Assembly: GCF_019112545.1 (NCBI RefSeq)
Contig: NW_025064925.1
Coordinates: 94,855-158,854, forward strand
From: Guyanagaster necrorhizus
Lineage: Eukaryota > Basidiomycota > Agaricomycetes > Agaricales > Physalacriaceae
Length of the DNA stretch: 64,000 bases
Reading direction: 5' to 3'
Shown here one piece after another: positions 20,401 to 32,489 of the stretch. A model generated the notes under the pieces. The model had not been told where the DNA came from. It saw nothing but the letters and a program-made list of their open reading frames with translations, and made no database searches. A program made the translations under genes and the position numbers. How positions within the stretch are numbered: position 1 is the first letter of the stretch; every line of letters begins with the position of its first letter.

Positions 20401-23400
20401 TGAAATGTACTTATTATGTGTTAATTTAACAGTACACAGCCCTTTCTCATGCCCATTTATAACAATATCCAGATGCTGACTTTGATTGACAGGATTCCTT
20501 CTGTTCTGGACCAGTGCTCCAGGCCAAAATTGAAGGAATGAATCATTGACCGCAAGTGCCCATATTATCTAAAGCCACCACAACCTGAATCTGATCTCAA
20601 GCATCTTCTTCATTTTTTGTGGTGCTCTGAGTGTGACATGCAAACATTTTCATGCTTAAGACCATTACATTTCTGACATTAAAAGGTGTCATACAGATGG
20701 AATTACATTTGTGCATTGTGAGAAGGAGAGCAATGGCAGAGCTTGAGAAGTAGCCTATTGAGTATCACAAGGGGCTCCCAATACCTCTCTGGCCCATGAA
20801 GACTGATGATCAGCATAAGAGTCAAGGGTTGGCTCTATGAGACATTTCCCAAGCACTAAACTGCATCAGTCTGGCAGAGCCTATAGGAGAAATACTTTCA
20901 ACATATGGACAGTGAGAAGCTTTAAAGCTTGAAATACCATCTGTTCTATGATTGAATAATTTATTTGACTCTGCAGTGTCTTCACTCAGTGGACCATCAT
21001 CTCCAGCTCTCAGAATTGAATTTCAGCAGTTATTTAAATATGCAGACCTAAAGGAAAAACTGAGACATGATCAGAAACATAGACTATTCTACTGGGCCAT
21101 ATAAAACAAGGGATGTTGATGTTTAGGATTGAGATAAGAGTTGTAGATGAGTATAGAAGAGTTGTAGTACACAACTGTAGTTGGGGTTTTGTAACAAGTA
21201 TCCTCTCTATTGGAAAAATTATAGCTACTTATATACTATAAGTGATGTGTTTCTATAATATTCTAATAAGTTCTTACACTGCCTCAGAGTCTCTGTGCTC
21301 AGTCAGCAATGGACTAACTTGAGTACTTGGATCATCTCAAAGTTTTCAGACTTTTCTGGATTGATGCCAAGTCTGGCATACTACATTTGGTATGATCAAT
21401 CTTGATCACTCTCAATTCCAACAAGGGAATTGGCCAGTGGCTTCTGATGAGTGAAACAACATTGAAATGAGACCTTGACTCAGTCTGATTCATTGCACAG
21501 ATTAAAAGCATGTGTATTATGCAGCTGTCTTTGAAACTTGCCTTTTACTGCTACACTCACAATGGCTGATTCCAGTCAGCTCCTAGATGGTGAATCTGAA
21601 TGAGAACTGACAGTAACATCAATTCTTCCTAAGAGGAGGCCATTACTAGATGCTGATCTACCTTAGATTGAAAACAATATCACTGCATATGAACAAGAGA
21701 TCCAAATTCAAGAGGTGCAAATTTTCTTCATAAAGTGCCAAAAAGAATGATTGGAGCATTCACTTTTCAGATGCAAAGTACTGCTATTGCCTATCTGTTG
21801 TCTTCCAAGGGTCATTCTCTTGGAGATATTCTCCTGAGCTGTGCATCCTCTAAAGAATGACCTTGATGTGATCAAGGGCTTGTGGCCTCTGGCCCAATTC
21901 TGTGGATATTGGTGGGACTTCACATTATCCTCACCTGTATTATAGTCAGTCATCACTGTGAAACCCTCATTCACACAGCACTTAGCAGAGATCTTAGCCT
22001 GCCACTTTCTCCACTATGCACAACATCTATTACAGGTAACAATAAGGAGTCATTATAACAGTATCTGCTCTGCCAAGGACTATGACTATGCTCATCATAT
22101 CTTTGATATGATCCTCAAAAAATCTATGCACTGGAAAATGATAAATATGCATGTGCACCCATAATACCTGGAGAGATTCCCTTTAATTCTGGGGAAGATC
22201 TCTTTGCCAGTGCTTGCAGAGTTTCATCTCTCTTCCACCCCAACACAGGGAGACTTCAGCATTGATGCATTGTCCTCACTGCCACATCTTTAACATGCCT
22301 ATATCTCCTGTATATTTGAGGTCTCTGAGAGGCCTTTTCATGCAAGCTTCCTGATACATTTCTTGGGGAGGCTGATCCATTTGGCAGACATCTGGTACAT
22401 CACTCAGATGCCCACACTCATTGAATGCCATATCTGCCTGCCAAAACACTCCACTGAGCCACATAGATCTGTGGTTCCTTATGATATTTTATTAATTTGA
22501 ATGGAACAACTCAAGATCTTAATCATCAATGATGCAAGCATACTTGATATTATCACTGCACTGTCATTGAGAGTATTCAAATTTCACTCAAGCTTTATAT
22601 TGAATGAAATTGAAATCAATCACAAGATTCATTCACTTCACAATTTTCTTGCATGATCTGCTTGCTTTCTCAAGTATTTGGGAATTAAGCAAGCACTTTT
22701 TGAAATGATTAGACATCTTATGGCATATTGTTATGATTTTTCCTATTTTCTTTTCTTTTTTCCTTGATTTATTCAGGATTGACCCTTATTTCTGCTTAGT
22801 CAGGGCACCTAGACTGGTGCTTAGGACCATGGGACAGCTTAGTCAGCATCCTGATTCAGATCCTACTGTGCTGCTGTGAAGCTGTTACAATGGCAGAACC
22901 CTCCCTTTATCTTTGCACTGCCCTGTGCAGCAGTAACAGCAGCAACAGCTCAATAGCAGACAATACTCTTTTGTAGGTATCTTAGTGACACTGGACAAAA
23001 TGCTCCACAGCTTCAGACAAGACAATTAGGTAGTTTTATTCTTGGAACAATAAGGAATTAGTATTTAAGTAGTATAGCTCTCATTGTAGTAACCCCAGCT
23101 TCAAGCTAAAGTTTATTCTTCACCATCTTATCTTGAGCAACTTGCAAACACCTTGACAACACAGTCTAATATCACATCAAGTGGACTCTATCATTTTACC
23201 TGAAGTGTGAGGTAGTGATAGTTTATCACATGTTATTAGTCACATGGAATTTGGGCTTAACACATATCTCAATGTTGACTCACTCTCCATATCATTTGAA
23301 GAGGCTGGTCATGCTGCATCACTAGCAGATGGGTTGGTCATACCTGGAATCATTCCTGTTTTGAAACAATTGGGCCTCAACATGGATGTCAGTAATAACT

Positions 23401-23740
23401 GGGGATGAAAACATGTTAAATTCAGTTTTGATGTCAGATGCCAACAGTTTAACAAGGAGCAGGCTGCAGCTTTGGGTGTCACACAGGTATCCTGCCTGGA
23501 TATAATGTGTGCTGATACCAAGATCATCAACCAGCTGAATGATTGAGGGCTTAGTGCCCTTTGGGAGGAAGGTTTGAGTGTGATGGGGGAAGATACTTTC
23601 TGGACTGGGTGGTGGTTGAGCAATGACCAGTTGCTATGTGTGGGTGAGGTCTTGCAATGTGGAGATGTGTATGATTTACCATGATTGAAGAGTCTGGAAT
23701 TATATTTGAAGTAAACCTAGTATAGTTTGCATAGAGCAGA
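20401..23740. mobile_element. CpG-depleted transposon relic island
   Basis: More than 3 kb have almost no CG dinucleotide, frequent stops in all frames and no intact gene. It is most easily read as one or more old transposons subjected to methylation-linked or RIP-like decay. I could not name the older element. A solo LTR is inserted at 22729-23262. Confidence 0.55.
22729..23262 (+). mobile_element. Solo LTR with CATAT target-site duplication
   Basis: It begins TGTTATGATT and ends GGGCTTAACA, so the ends are inverted TGTTA/TAACA. The 5 bp before it (22724-22728) and after it (23263-23267) are both CATAT. Internal sequence is related to the LTR at 59470-59938 (TGCTTAGTCA-GGCA, CAGCTT-AGCTAAAGTTTA). 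No internal retrotransposon region is present, so this is a solo LTR left by recombination. Confidence 0.75.
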
Positions 23741-24411
23741 TGCTCGAAATATTTTATTGTTCCTGATTTCGACTGGTGTATGTGATCTGAGAGTACATGA
23801 GTTCTGAGTCCTGTTTTACACAGGACTCGATCTTTGCAACATAGAATTTTTTGGCCCAATCGAGTTCTACGGCCTCGCAGTCATCATTCGTCTGCGCTTC
23901 AATGGGCCAGAGTGCGGGAACGCGCAGTTATCACCATGGACGTCAGTATCTCTGGCTTCAGAATAGTGGCCTTGATGCTCTCCGATCTCTCAGTATAAGA
24001 GCGGTACAAATCTGATTCGAAAACACAACAGAGAAAATCAACGAATAGATACACTAAAATAATACGTTCTTCGCAAAATATGCTTCATCATCTCCTTTGT
24101 CCTTTTGATCATCCTTCTCCTCCTACAGCGTGCTGCAAACCAGGTGCTTCACAGTATTTCTCAGTTGTAAATCTATCTGGCAGCGTTCTGACGTGGAATT
24201 TACTCACAAAGTTCATGGTACATATGCGATTAGAAACTCCAAATCCTAAGCAGCCCGCCACTAGGATCTCCACGTTGATTTTCAGAAAAAAAAATAATAC
24301 ATGCAGCATTTTTCATAATTCCTATCGCAACGGCCCTTCTTCATGTCCGCTCACACTTCTTTTTGTCAGCCCTCCCTCTCCACCGCACGGCCAGAAAAAG
24401 TCCGCCTTTTC
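23741..24411. other. No gene recognised
   Basis: CpG content returns to normal at about 23744. A TATAAG at 23994-23999 is followed by no convincing frame. It borders the duplicated block to the right. Confidence 0.3.
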
Positions 24412-24763
24412 AGTAAGCTGCTATACTTGAAATCGCCGTTTCTTCTGCAGAATGTTTATCGAATCGGCAACCGAACCGCCAGTCTTTGTCCTTCATCACG
24501 AAGGCCCAGAAATAAAATTTTCGTATTCCCCACGCAACACAAAGAGAGTACAAAACTATAGCAACGACAGCGGTACACAGAACGCAATACAAACGACGGA
24601 GGAACCGGAACGAGAAACACAGCAAGGCGAATTTTTATCTGATAGAGTGAGATAACCAGTAAGAAGAAAAGTCCATTCTTTTAAAGCCTCCGAGGAGTTC
24701 TTCGACAGGAAACGACGTATCCACACCATAGGGCGGAGGAGCTTGAGGCCACTGAGCGCCACC

Positions 24764-25291
24764 TCACCCGGTCCTCGTATACAAACAATCCATATATCCC
24801 GAGGTCGACCATCCCCCGAGCGCTTGATTCCCATACATGAATGGCTCCCCTGCAAATGCCCTAGGCACAACCTCATAGGGAGCCCCGTAGTTGTACGCGG
24901 CCCGCACGTAGTTATAGCAAGGCGCATAAAATCCCCCAATCGATCCATTCCCCAACGGCACCTCAGAGCCCCAATCAGCAGAAGGATCCTCCGAGAAGAA
25001 ACCACACACGTACTGTATCGTCTTGATGTGGACCTTCATCCCCGCCACTGGGTCGTCCTAACGTCGCAGCCTTTCCAGGGGCATTCGTGCCTGGTGCGTC
25101 CAATTACCGTTGATAGCTCGAAATATGAACCAGACTCACGGTCGATCATCATAGTCAACATGGATGAGGAGGTGCCGGTTCAGGTTCTTCGTCTTCTTGC
25201 CACAAACCTCACAAGCCCTCAAGTCCTGGAATGCATCAGAACTATGCTTGACAGAAGAGACTACGTTTATCACCTTTTTCTCAGCAGGCAT
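24764..25291 (-). pseudogene. Two-finger C2H2 protein, copy 1, frameshifted
   Basis: The start is MPAEKK at 25291, about 115 bp after a TATAAAT. Exon 1 (25291-25140) encodes a finger-like CEVCGKKTKNLNRHLLIH. A 49-bp intron (GTGAGT to CACCAG) leads to exon 2 at 25090 with HECPWKGCDV, the start of a second finger. A one-base deletion near 25050, relative to copy 3, then brings a stop, and the remaining 94 codons (Tyr/Gly-rich, to 24764) are in another frame. So the splice signals are intact but the protein is cut. In copy 3 (34894) the opposite lesion is found. A DNA-binding role is likely for the ancestral protein. Confidence 0.55.
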
Positions 25292-25706
25292 CGGAAAGTG
25301 AGAGTGGTGAACGAGGGGGGAGTGAAAGAAGCTTTTCGAGGGTGTGGGAAAGATAGAGAAAGAGAAAGAAAGGGAACTAGGGTCGCATGTTCGATTGTCC
25401 CCCCATTTATACCTGCGTGCCGGAAAATTGATGGATTGATTTCCGTGAGATAGCTGTATATGGTGAGAACTCGCGGATATAAGGTAAGATTTCCTCGTGA
25501 AAGTTAACCCGCGGGACAATCGACGACAGGGCTCGTTGTCGTCCTACCAATTAGCTGAAATAACTGCCCTCGGAAAGTTGTTTCGCTTGATAAGAAGTCT
25601 TTATTTTGGTTGGCTCGAACGGGAGGAATTTGATGGCAACATGTAATTGGAGGACAGGGGCGGACACTGACCCGATTTAGAACGAAACCTAAATGAACTC
25701 GAGGTG

Positions 25707-25881
25707 AAATGGGAAGAAAAATCTGGAATAAGTCTTCGGGTCATGAATTCGATGTTCGAACGGGTGTACGGAGCATACATTAGTGAGAGAAACCTTGCGC
25801 TAATGGAGAGCTGTCCTAACTGGACTCCAGTTAATGATAACATTCAGTTTATAGATGAATACCCTCACTTTCGAATCGAGT
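25707..25881 (+). pseudogene. Short divergent frame, copy 1 (relic)
   Basis: Codons VKWEEKSG to DEYPHFRIE match the better-preserved copy at 34188-34492 on the minus strand. Here the in-frame start is lost and the sequence after the short intron diverges after about 15 codons. It lies divergent from the two-finger gene. Function unknown. Confidence 0.4.
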
Positions 25882-26215
25882 AACCCATCAACGAAACCTT
25901 CTCCAGTTTTTCAGGACCAATTTAATAAAGGCAATCAACGGAAAGGAAGAAGTCGAGGTCCCGATTGAAGTCCCCCCTGCATCAGGCTGGATACGTGGCT
26001 GGATACGCCCAACATCAAGGAAAGCGAAGTACGTCGCTGCCTCACATCGTTGTACCACCAAACTAGATGATAATACACAAATGAATCAGGGGAGGCATTT
26101 TGTACAGGTGTCTATGAGTGTGCCTGAAATCCTCCAATTTTGGGATCCGTACTAAAATAAAATACACCCGTCATCATATACATATTTTAATCATGTCGAG
26201 GCGGTATCATAACCC

Positions 26216-27629
26216 TCAATCTGACGTATCTGTGAAGCAAAATATGAAAATAGTAAACACAAAAATTCCACGAGACACGTACCGCTCCCATCTCCCTCAC
26301 TGAGTATCCTCTTCAGGGAACGACACTTCGTCAGATGTCTAGCGACCGTTTCTGGGCGAGAAGATGCTGAACAACAGTACGGACATCTGAACCTGTTCTC
26401 ATTATGATAACTCGAATTAAAGTGCCTCTTTAGTGCACCGGACTTGACGAAAAGCGATGTAGGTTTTCGGGGTTTGGCCTCGCAGCAGGCCAGGTAAATG
26501 AACGGATCTTTACCTTCTCCAGGAGCAGAATGGGCATCTCTGGCGTGGCGAGGGGTGAAGGTCGTTTGCGAATCAGGAGGACAGAGAAGACAAACGGAAT
26601 TGATATTGATGTCATCGAGGACCTCAGCGTAGAAGTAATCCTCGGGATTCCTGGCGAATTTCGGGTACTTTTTGCAGAGGGCTTGTTTGAATGTAAAATT
26701 GAGCAGCTCGATAACTGTGTTGGAGGTGGAGCCAGAAGGTTTGTTATTGCCGGGAAATTGGGCTTTCCGTCCATTATTTATGTCGTATGGAGAGGTACTT
26801 GATCTAGGTAACTATAAGTCTCCCGGATGAAGAAGAAGTGTATGAACATACCGAAGAATGCTCCGTTTCTCCCGCCGTGCAGTTAAAGGCAGTGACTCGT
26901 TCGAAGAACTATCCGATGACCTACAAATTGTCAGGTTTTCGATGTGAAAACTGACTAAGAACGAACGACGTCTGGGATCTGGGCGGCGGTGAGTCACCGC
27001 CGTAATTGATCCAGCCTCTCGCAACGGTCGTACTCGGCGACAGACTGGAAGATGGAGATGTTGAGGGCGAAGTTTTTGCGGACGAGGTAGACACAGGACT
27101 GATAAAGGAGCGAGATGTGATGGAAGTAGGAGGATATCTAAAATGATATACGCGTGAACAACTGAGAGCTCGAGATTTCGGGCAGACGCGTACATTTCGC
27201 GTGGGTCTGGAGAGTGTTGCGCGTCATCTTGCCACATGCTTGGTGGAACGGAGGCCATCATCACTGTTACAGATACCTCAGGTGGCGGCGCGTGCAATGA
27301 CACCACCGTATCGTTGGGCGACATGGTGGAAGAGTGTGGCGTGGATTCAGGGTGGGCATAGTAATTGTCGCCAGCGAGCGCGTCGAATCCCATATTATCA
27401 ATGGATAGATTACAAAGGTCGCTGCCCATAGAGCTGCCTCCGACGTCGTCGTCCATGGACCTAGCAAGAAGTTGGAGCCCATAATAATGAACACATTGAA
27501 TTGAACGACGGCTAACCTGAGGAGCCTACCAAAGTCAAACCCTGTGTCAACCAATGATGCGAAACCATCGCTTGCGTCGCCAGTAGCCATGTTGTACGTG
27601 TACGAGGAGAAAGAGTCGTCGTCAAACAT
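26216..27629 (-). CDS. Zinc-finger protein Z1, 416 aa, four exons
   Basis: Exons: 27629-27517, 27460-26852, 26797-26283 and 26229-26216. Introns are 56, 54 and 53 bp, starting GTTAGC, GTATGT and GTACGT and ending GCTAG, ATCAAG and TTCACAG. The total is 1251 nt, in phase. The N-terminus is acidic (MFDDDSFS, SMDDDVGGSS), followed by a Ser/Pro-rich region, as in transcription activators. The C-terminal third has a C-x2-C...H-x4-H finger (VCLLCPP to RHARDAH), a CC...H-x5-H segment (LACCEA to LKRHFNSSYH) and RCPYC...RHLTKC. I infer a nuclear DNA-binding regulator. The middle of exon 2 also has a Ser/Thr/Pro-rich second frame, so an extra intron there is possible. It is divergent from the MT-E cassette. 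Whether it acts on MT genes is unknown. Confidence 0.65.
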
Positions 27630-27849
27630 CTTGAGAGTACTAGTGAACATAAATCGATGTAACATTGCCATCCCATTTATGAGGACGCTGGACCGGACCG
27701 CCGGGCGACAGTGAAAACAAATAATGAATATCTCCGGAAGGCAATCTCTTCGTGCCTTCATGCAGTGACCCGGTGCAAAGGTAACAAATAAACTTTTAGT
27801 AAATGTTTCCGTGCACAAGTTTGAACAAGCTTAATAGGAACCGAGAGTG

Positions 27850-28500
27850 GAATTGTGTAGACGTAAGACAAGATCGCAGAAATAGAGTGAAGGTAGACGA
27901 TCGTATTCCTGATGAGGCCCGAGTCCTGACTTTTCTCCTGTAGATCAGCAGAATCTCTGCGGATACCAGTTGCTTGCTTGCAGATTACGCTGCGTTTACC
28001 AGCATTGGGGCATCTCTGCGTCTTCCTTTGCATATCTCCTAACAATTCCGTTGATTAACGACCACTGAATAACCTATGCTGTCTCATAGTCCGATTTCTT
28101 GAACGTGATAACGGCATAGAGCAGCGCCACCCATCCCAGTGTCCAGAATCCATTTTAGTGATGGGTGGTCCCATTGTCCAGCGTTGGTTCCAGTCCTTTG
28201 TTGATAATAGCCGTCGAGATAGCAACGAGATTCCAAGACTGCGATAGAAGTACTTTGAACAATGACAAGGAACGCAGATTGTGCGCAGACAAATGAAACA
28301 GGAATTAGTGGCTGTGCAAGCTGTTCCTTTTTTGGATTTGGATATTAAGATGCCGTCAAGCGCTTTTGCCCCCAGTGCCAGCTTCTCGCCCATGTGGATA
28401 TGTACGAAGTCAATAATCCTAAATAATGGTGCTGTCCGTTTTTCTTCTTGTTAAATACGTATAATTTCCAGATATCGGAAAACAACCAAGACTGATATTT
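27850..28500. repeat. Dispersed block K, copy between Z1 and P-E
   Basis: It carries the same anchors as the other K copies and lies between the Z1 start and the P block of MT-E. The frame 28393-28055 on the minus strand is open but is not preserved in other copies. It probably includes the Z1 promoter. Confidence 0.5.
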
Positions 28501-28659
28501 ACTGACAGAAATATTCTCGCTTTTGGCATTTTCTCTCGCAACGCTTTCCGCTGCATGTGAGGAATGAATTGGCGATCTCTTCATCCCCACGGGATAATGC
28601 TTTGCTTTCATAGTGGAGCAAATACGTGCGTGGTAGCGGTGCTTGCAAATGACTTCTAT

Positions 28660-29290
28660 TTCATCTAGATATTGTAGATTCAAGTGCGTCTGCATTGATC
28701 TTGGAACGTGATGGGCTACACTCCAGGACGACGCTTTCGCCGTTGCCAGCTAGGCGTGAGGTATTGTAAGTCGTCTGCGGGAATCATTGACGACTATGAC
28801 GTACGATCTACCATTACAAGACATCTCTTACAGGTCTCTGCCGTCTCGTACCCTTTGTTTTGCATACTTCTACCGTGCTGGACTCCTCGTAGTCTATTTC
28901 CCAGACGGTGCACAGTTGCGACGACGGGTCTGTTCTGCTTGGGTTCTACTCTTATATCCCGACAGCTAATTTCTCCTCTTTTCGCCCACGATTTCGTCTT
29001 TATTGCTCTGGTGCTGCGAGTCTTCGTCCTACCGCGGTGTATATCGCTATTAAACATTGTGTCTGCCTTTTCGCGTCTGATGATAGCGTTTATGGGTGGT
29101 CGAGCTGCGCCATCTGCTGGATGCTTGCATGCGTCATTTCACAGACCAGTCATATCATGTGCTGTTTTATGGATGTGGTTTCAGCAGTCATCAATTACAA
29201 TCCGATAAATCCTATATGAGACCGCTGAACCTAGTGATAAATTACCTGCAGAATCAGTACCGCTCCAGATATCTACGAACCCTAAGTTCA
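28660..29290 (+). promoter_or_regulatory. Promoter block P, copy E (TATA altered)
   Basis: It aligns with copies D and F: ACAAGACAT, TCCCGACAGCTAATTTCTCCTCTTT, CCGCGGTGTAT. The TATA position reads TATATGA at 29213-29219 instead of TATATAA. Together with the truncated gene this suggests an inactive copy. Confidence 0.5.
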
Positions 29291-29380
29291 TATTATTCTG
29301 CTTGTACCGCTGATCTACTTATAGTTTACTCTGATCTTCATTGACGTTCCCATCTCCGAGGCTTGTGGAAGCACCTAAAT
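29291..29380 (+). pseudogene. Metallothionein-like copy E, truncated
   Basis: The start codon region is deleted (GTTCATATTATT only). Exon 2 can be read as DVPISEACGST, then a TAA stop appears where the second Cys cluster should begin. Exon 3 is absent. This is the most reduced copy. Confidence 0.6.
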
Positions 29381-29955
29381 AAAGCTATGGAAAAGTTTGT
29401 ACTAGTCCAGTCCTGTCAAGAATGTTTTACGGTTTTCTTGGAGTAAAAAAGTATGTACGAGGTGTTCGAGAAGCGGAGAAATATCTAGTCCTTTGTTTAG
29501 GCTTAGTAAGGCCCAGTAGGGGGGCATATTCATAACACGTACGTGCCAATTTTTAATTAGTTCATGCACTGAAACGTTCGCAAAGAATAGATGCAAGGAT
29601 CGACTTGCTGTTGAAGCCAGGAAACGAGGTGTTTAGAAGTCATGTTCGGACAATATCGTTGGATGAAAATACATAACTATTTGGGACAGCCTGATAGTTA
29701 AAGCCTTCTAGGAGGAAAGGTAATTGTCACTCCAAGGACCTCCTTTGCCCAGGCTGATATTTATTTAATAGAAAAGGTTGTGGCAAAAAGCCTTTTTTTT
29801 CTGTCAACTCTCTCACAGCTGCAGGACCTGAGATGACCTCCCTACCCCGACGTGAACATCCAGGTATGTTCCTTTCAACGGTCAACGGCATGTCTGCTGG
29901 ATATTGGAGTATCTCCAGAAATTGAACGAGATGAGGAATTTATCACCCTCGCACA
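29381..29955. other. MT downstream flank, no gene
   Basis: Parts match the downstream flank of MT-D (32870-33110), for example ATACATAA-TATTTGGGAC and AAAGCCTTC-GGAAGG. No frame is conserved. Confidence 0.4.
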
Positions 29956-29959
29956 TCCA

Positions 29960-30020
29960 AACCGTCAGTCTGTCGCGTAGTGGATTATGGCTGACCTGAG
30001 GGTTCGATTCCCACTATCCG
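29960..30020 (+). ncRNA. tRNA-like element, type 3 (30-kb array)
   Basis: TCGCGTAGTGGATTATGG precedes the T-arm GAGGGTTCGATTCCCAC; the 3' end is TATCCGCA. The A-box is degraded. It precedes the same GAGACCTGAGGA spacer as other type 3 elements. Confidence 0.4.
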
Positions 30021-30443
30021 CATGACAGATTATTTCGAAACGTTTTTCTCTTTTCCACGTTCACTTCCCAGTTTAGAGTGTACTCGTTGCCTTATTTTTA
30101 GCAATGCACATCGAGACCTGAGGACGGTGATGCAGCGTATGGATTCTATAAATAATTGTTCCTTGCGAGGACATGTTCTCTCGGCCCTGTAGTCATTGTC
30201 GATAGTTTACTGATTCGTCCAGCCGTCGCTCTCAAGTATTTTTGGGATTTATGGTTAGAAGCAGCAAGAGCGTATGATCGGAGAAGGAATGTTGGGCCGG
30301 TCTCTGGCCACCCCCTCCCCCCCCCAAAAAAAAAGAAAAAAAGAAAATCATAATGGGGTTGTGGAAGGAAACGACAGACACACTTACTGGCGGTTCTGTA
30401 AACTTTACGCCGTTTTCCAGCTGTTTTTCTTCTTTACATAATC

Positions 30444-30500
30444 TCCGGATGTACTTGGTGTAATCATTAGCGCGAGGTTCGATTCCCTCTATCCAATCCG
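30444..30500 (+). ncRNA. tRNA-like element (30-kb array, second)
   Basis: CCGGATGTACTTGGTGTAATC then GAGGTTCGATTCCCTC with 3' TATCCAA. CGGAT/ATCC pairing is partial. It has the same position and middle as 37952-38014. Confidence 0.4.
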
Positions 30501-30571
30501 AGAGTCAGATAGACCAATGTTCACTTTCTCTTGACTTATGAACTGCACCGAAAAAGCCCACAAAATTCCCT

Positions 30572-30604
30572 GCATGCGTGCGTCCTCCAATCGGGAGGAG
30601 AGGA
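30572..30604 (+). other. Conserved spacer hairpin (30-kb array)
   Basis: GCATGCGTGCG is followed by TCCTCC-AATCG-GGAGGA, a perfect 6-bp stem with 5-nt loop at about 30583-30599. In arrays B and C the stem is TTCTCC/GGAGAA, so both sides differ while pairing is kept. Confidence 0.5.
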
Positions 30605-30691
30605 GAAGAGAAATGTGCAGTCGAGAGTGTCTTAGCTTGAAAGGAAGAGGTTTTGCAAAGTTCTATTTGTCAGTTCATTCTATGATTGACA

Positions 30692-30803
30692 TATAACTTT
30701 TGGATCAACAGTGTAATGGCTGGATGGGTTGGCCTTTCCCCCGCCCGAAATTATGCTCTCGGGACCACTTTTTCACTGTAGGGTTCGATTCCCTCTGAAT
30801 GAA
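30692..30803 (+). ncRNA. Two degenerate tRNA-like elements (30-kb array)
   Basis: At 30692-30752 the type 4 middle (GTGTAATGGCTGGATGGGTT) is kept but the T-loop is destroyed. At 30778-30803 a T-arm AGGGTTCGATTCCCT is intact but nothing upstream is. Both look like decayed copies. Confidence 0.35.
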
Positions 30804-30849
30804 TGGTGCTGAATAAGGCCTCTATGGATTCCCATTTTTTTATGATGAG

Positions 30850-31560
30850 ATCTGAGTTACAGCTTTTCTGCTCTGGATCAGCAGAATCTCCGCCATCACT
30901 AATTGCTTGTACCTCTGCTCTGTTTACCAGCATTTGGACGGCTTCTCCTCTTCTTTTGTATATCTCCTGTCATGTTTTGTTCATTACCCACCATTGAATA
31001 ACCCATCCCGTCCAAAAGTCCGATTTCTTGAAAATGATAACTGACATTGAGTAGTGCCACCCATCCCAGACTCCATGTTAGTGATGGGTGGTCCCATTGT
31101 GCCGTGTAGTTCCAGTTCTTTGTTAAGAATCGCAGTCGGGATTGCAACCAGATTCCAAGACTACCACAAAGGTTCAAGCTCAAGTGTGAACAATAACAAG
31201 GAACGCAGATTGATTGTGCGCGGACAAAAGAAACGGGAATCAGTGGCTGTGCAAACAATCCCCTTTTTGTATTTGACGTCGACATTAAGATGCTGTCACG
31301 CGCTTTTGACCCTTGTCCAACGCGATTTCGATGCGATGTGGATATGCACGACTCAGAGTCAAACGTAAGTCATGGCGCTGCCCCCTTTTCTTCATGCTAA
31401 ATCCAGGTATCGGAAAATAACCAAGATTTACCGACAGAAATATTCTCGCTCTTGGAATTTTCTCTTGCAGCACTTTCGAGAAATGAGCTGGCGATCTCCC
31501 ATCGGGACGGGAATAGTATCCAACAGTGTTTTCAGAGTGGAAGAAATACATCCATGGTAG
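30850..31560. repeat. Dispersed block K, copy before P-D
   Basis: It aligns with the other K copies (GATCAGCAGAATCTC, GATTTCTTGAA-ATGATAAC, TAGTGATGGGTGGTCCCATTG). Here there is no Z gene beside it; it directly follows an array. Confidence 0.45.
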
Positions 31561-31799
31561 TGGCGCTTGCAATTAGGTCTACCTCGATGTTCTTTTGGAT
31601 ATTATGCTTACAGTCACACTGAGGAAATGGAAAGAGTAGTTGAGAACGTTGGCACCGTCCGTTTCCTCCGAGATCACGTGTTGCATTGCCGTAGATTCCC
31701 ATTTGTTCGTAGCCGTAACCGAGACTATCACTAGCTATTCCCGATTCCCTCTCTTGGACCCAGCAATGCGGTTCCATAGTCCTTGCCGATAGTTTCTGT

Positions 31800-32489
31800 T
31801 TCATCTAGATATGGTAGAGTCGAGTACGTCTGGGTTGGTTTCACAGCACTGATCTTGGAACGTGATGGGTGATACATTCCAGAACGCTATCGTCGGTGCT
31901 AGCCAGGCCAGAAGATAGATTTAAGTTGTCTGCGGGAATAAATGACCACTATGGCGTGCCATCTACTATTTCAAGACATTTATTATAGATCTCTGACGTA
32001 TCGCTCCTTTTTTTGGATAGGATGCGCGACTCCTGGTAGTATATTTCCCAGACACTTTGCGCCGCTGCATACATGCGACGATGGGTCGGTTCTACTCTCT
32101 ATACACCGACAGCTAATTTATCCTCTTTCCACCGTTACGAGCTGGAGGATTTTGTCTCTATTGCTTTGACGCAGCGAGTCTTCATCCCACCGCCATGTAT
32201 ATCATTGTTAGACTTTGTTGTGTGCCTTTTCACGTCTATTTGAATCACATGATAGCGTTTATGGGTGGAGACGTCATCAGATCATCTGCGCTGCGCCATT
32301 TCTTGGATGCAACATGTGCCACTTTTTGGACCAATCATATCGTGAGCTATTTTATGGACGTGGTTTCAAATTGAACAAACAGCCATCAATACAATCCCAG
32401 AAATCCTATATAAGACTGCCCAACCTAGAGAGAAATACCTACCAAATCACTATCGTCGAAACATCTACCAACCTTACTTACCAACCAAG
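31800..32489 (+). promoter_or_regulatory. Promoter block P, copy D
   Basis: It contains TATATAAG at 32407-32414, 76 bp before the first ATG of MT-D, in the conserved context AAATCCTATATAAGACTGCC. Upstream it shares long stretches with copies E and F. Since MT-D is intact this is the best candidate for an active metallothionein promoter. Confidence 0.6.

Larger units (their letters stand above)
24412..27523. repeat. Long duplicated block, copy 1
   Basis: It matches 43613-46723. The first ~175 bp are diverged; from about 24590 to 27523 I see no difference between the copies and no indel (constant offset 19,200). It carries the two-finger gene, a short divergent reading frame and the Z gene. 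Copy 2 ends at an assembly gap. Confidence 0.85.

Noticed and set aside
24743..25453. 236-codon open frame on the plus strand (and its copy at 43943-44653)
   Set aside because: It lies antisense over the two-finger gene, whose finger motifs, splice sites and TATA box are on the minus strand. The plus frame has no recognisable pattern.
30320..30350. C-rich then A-rich tract (CCCCCC then AAAAAAAA)
   Set aside because: Low-complexity sequence or an assembly-prone homopolymer region; no structure beyond that.
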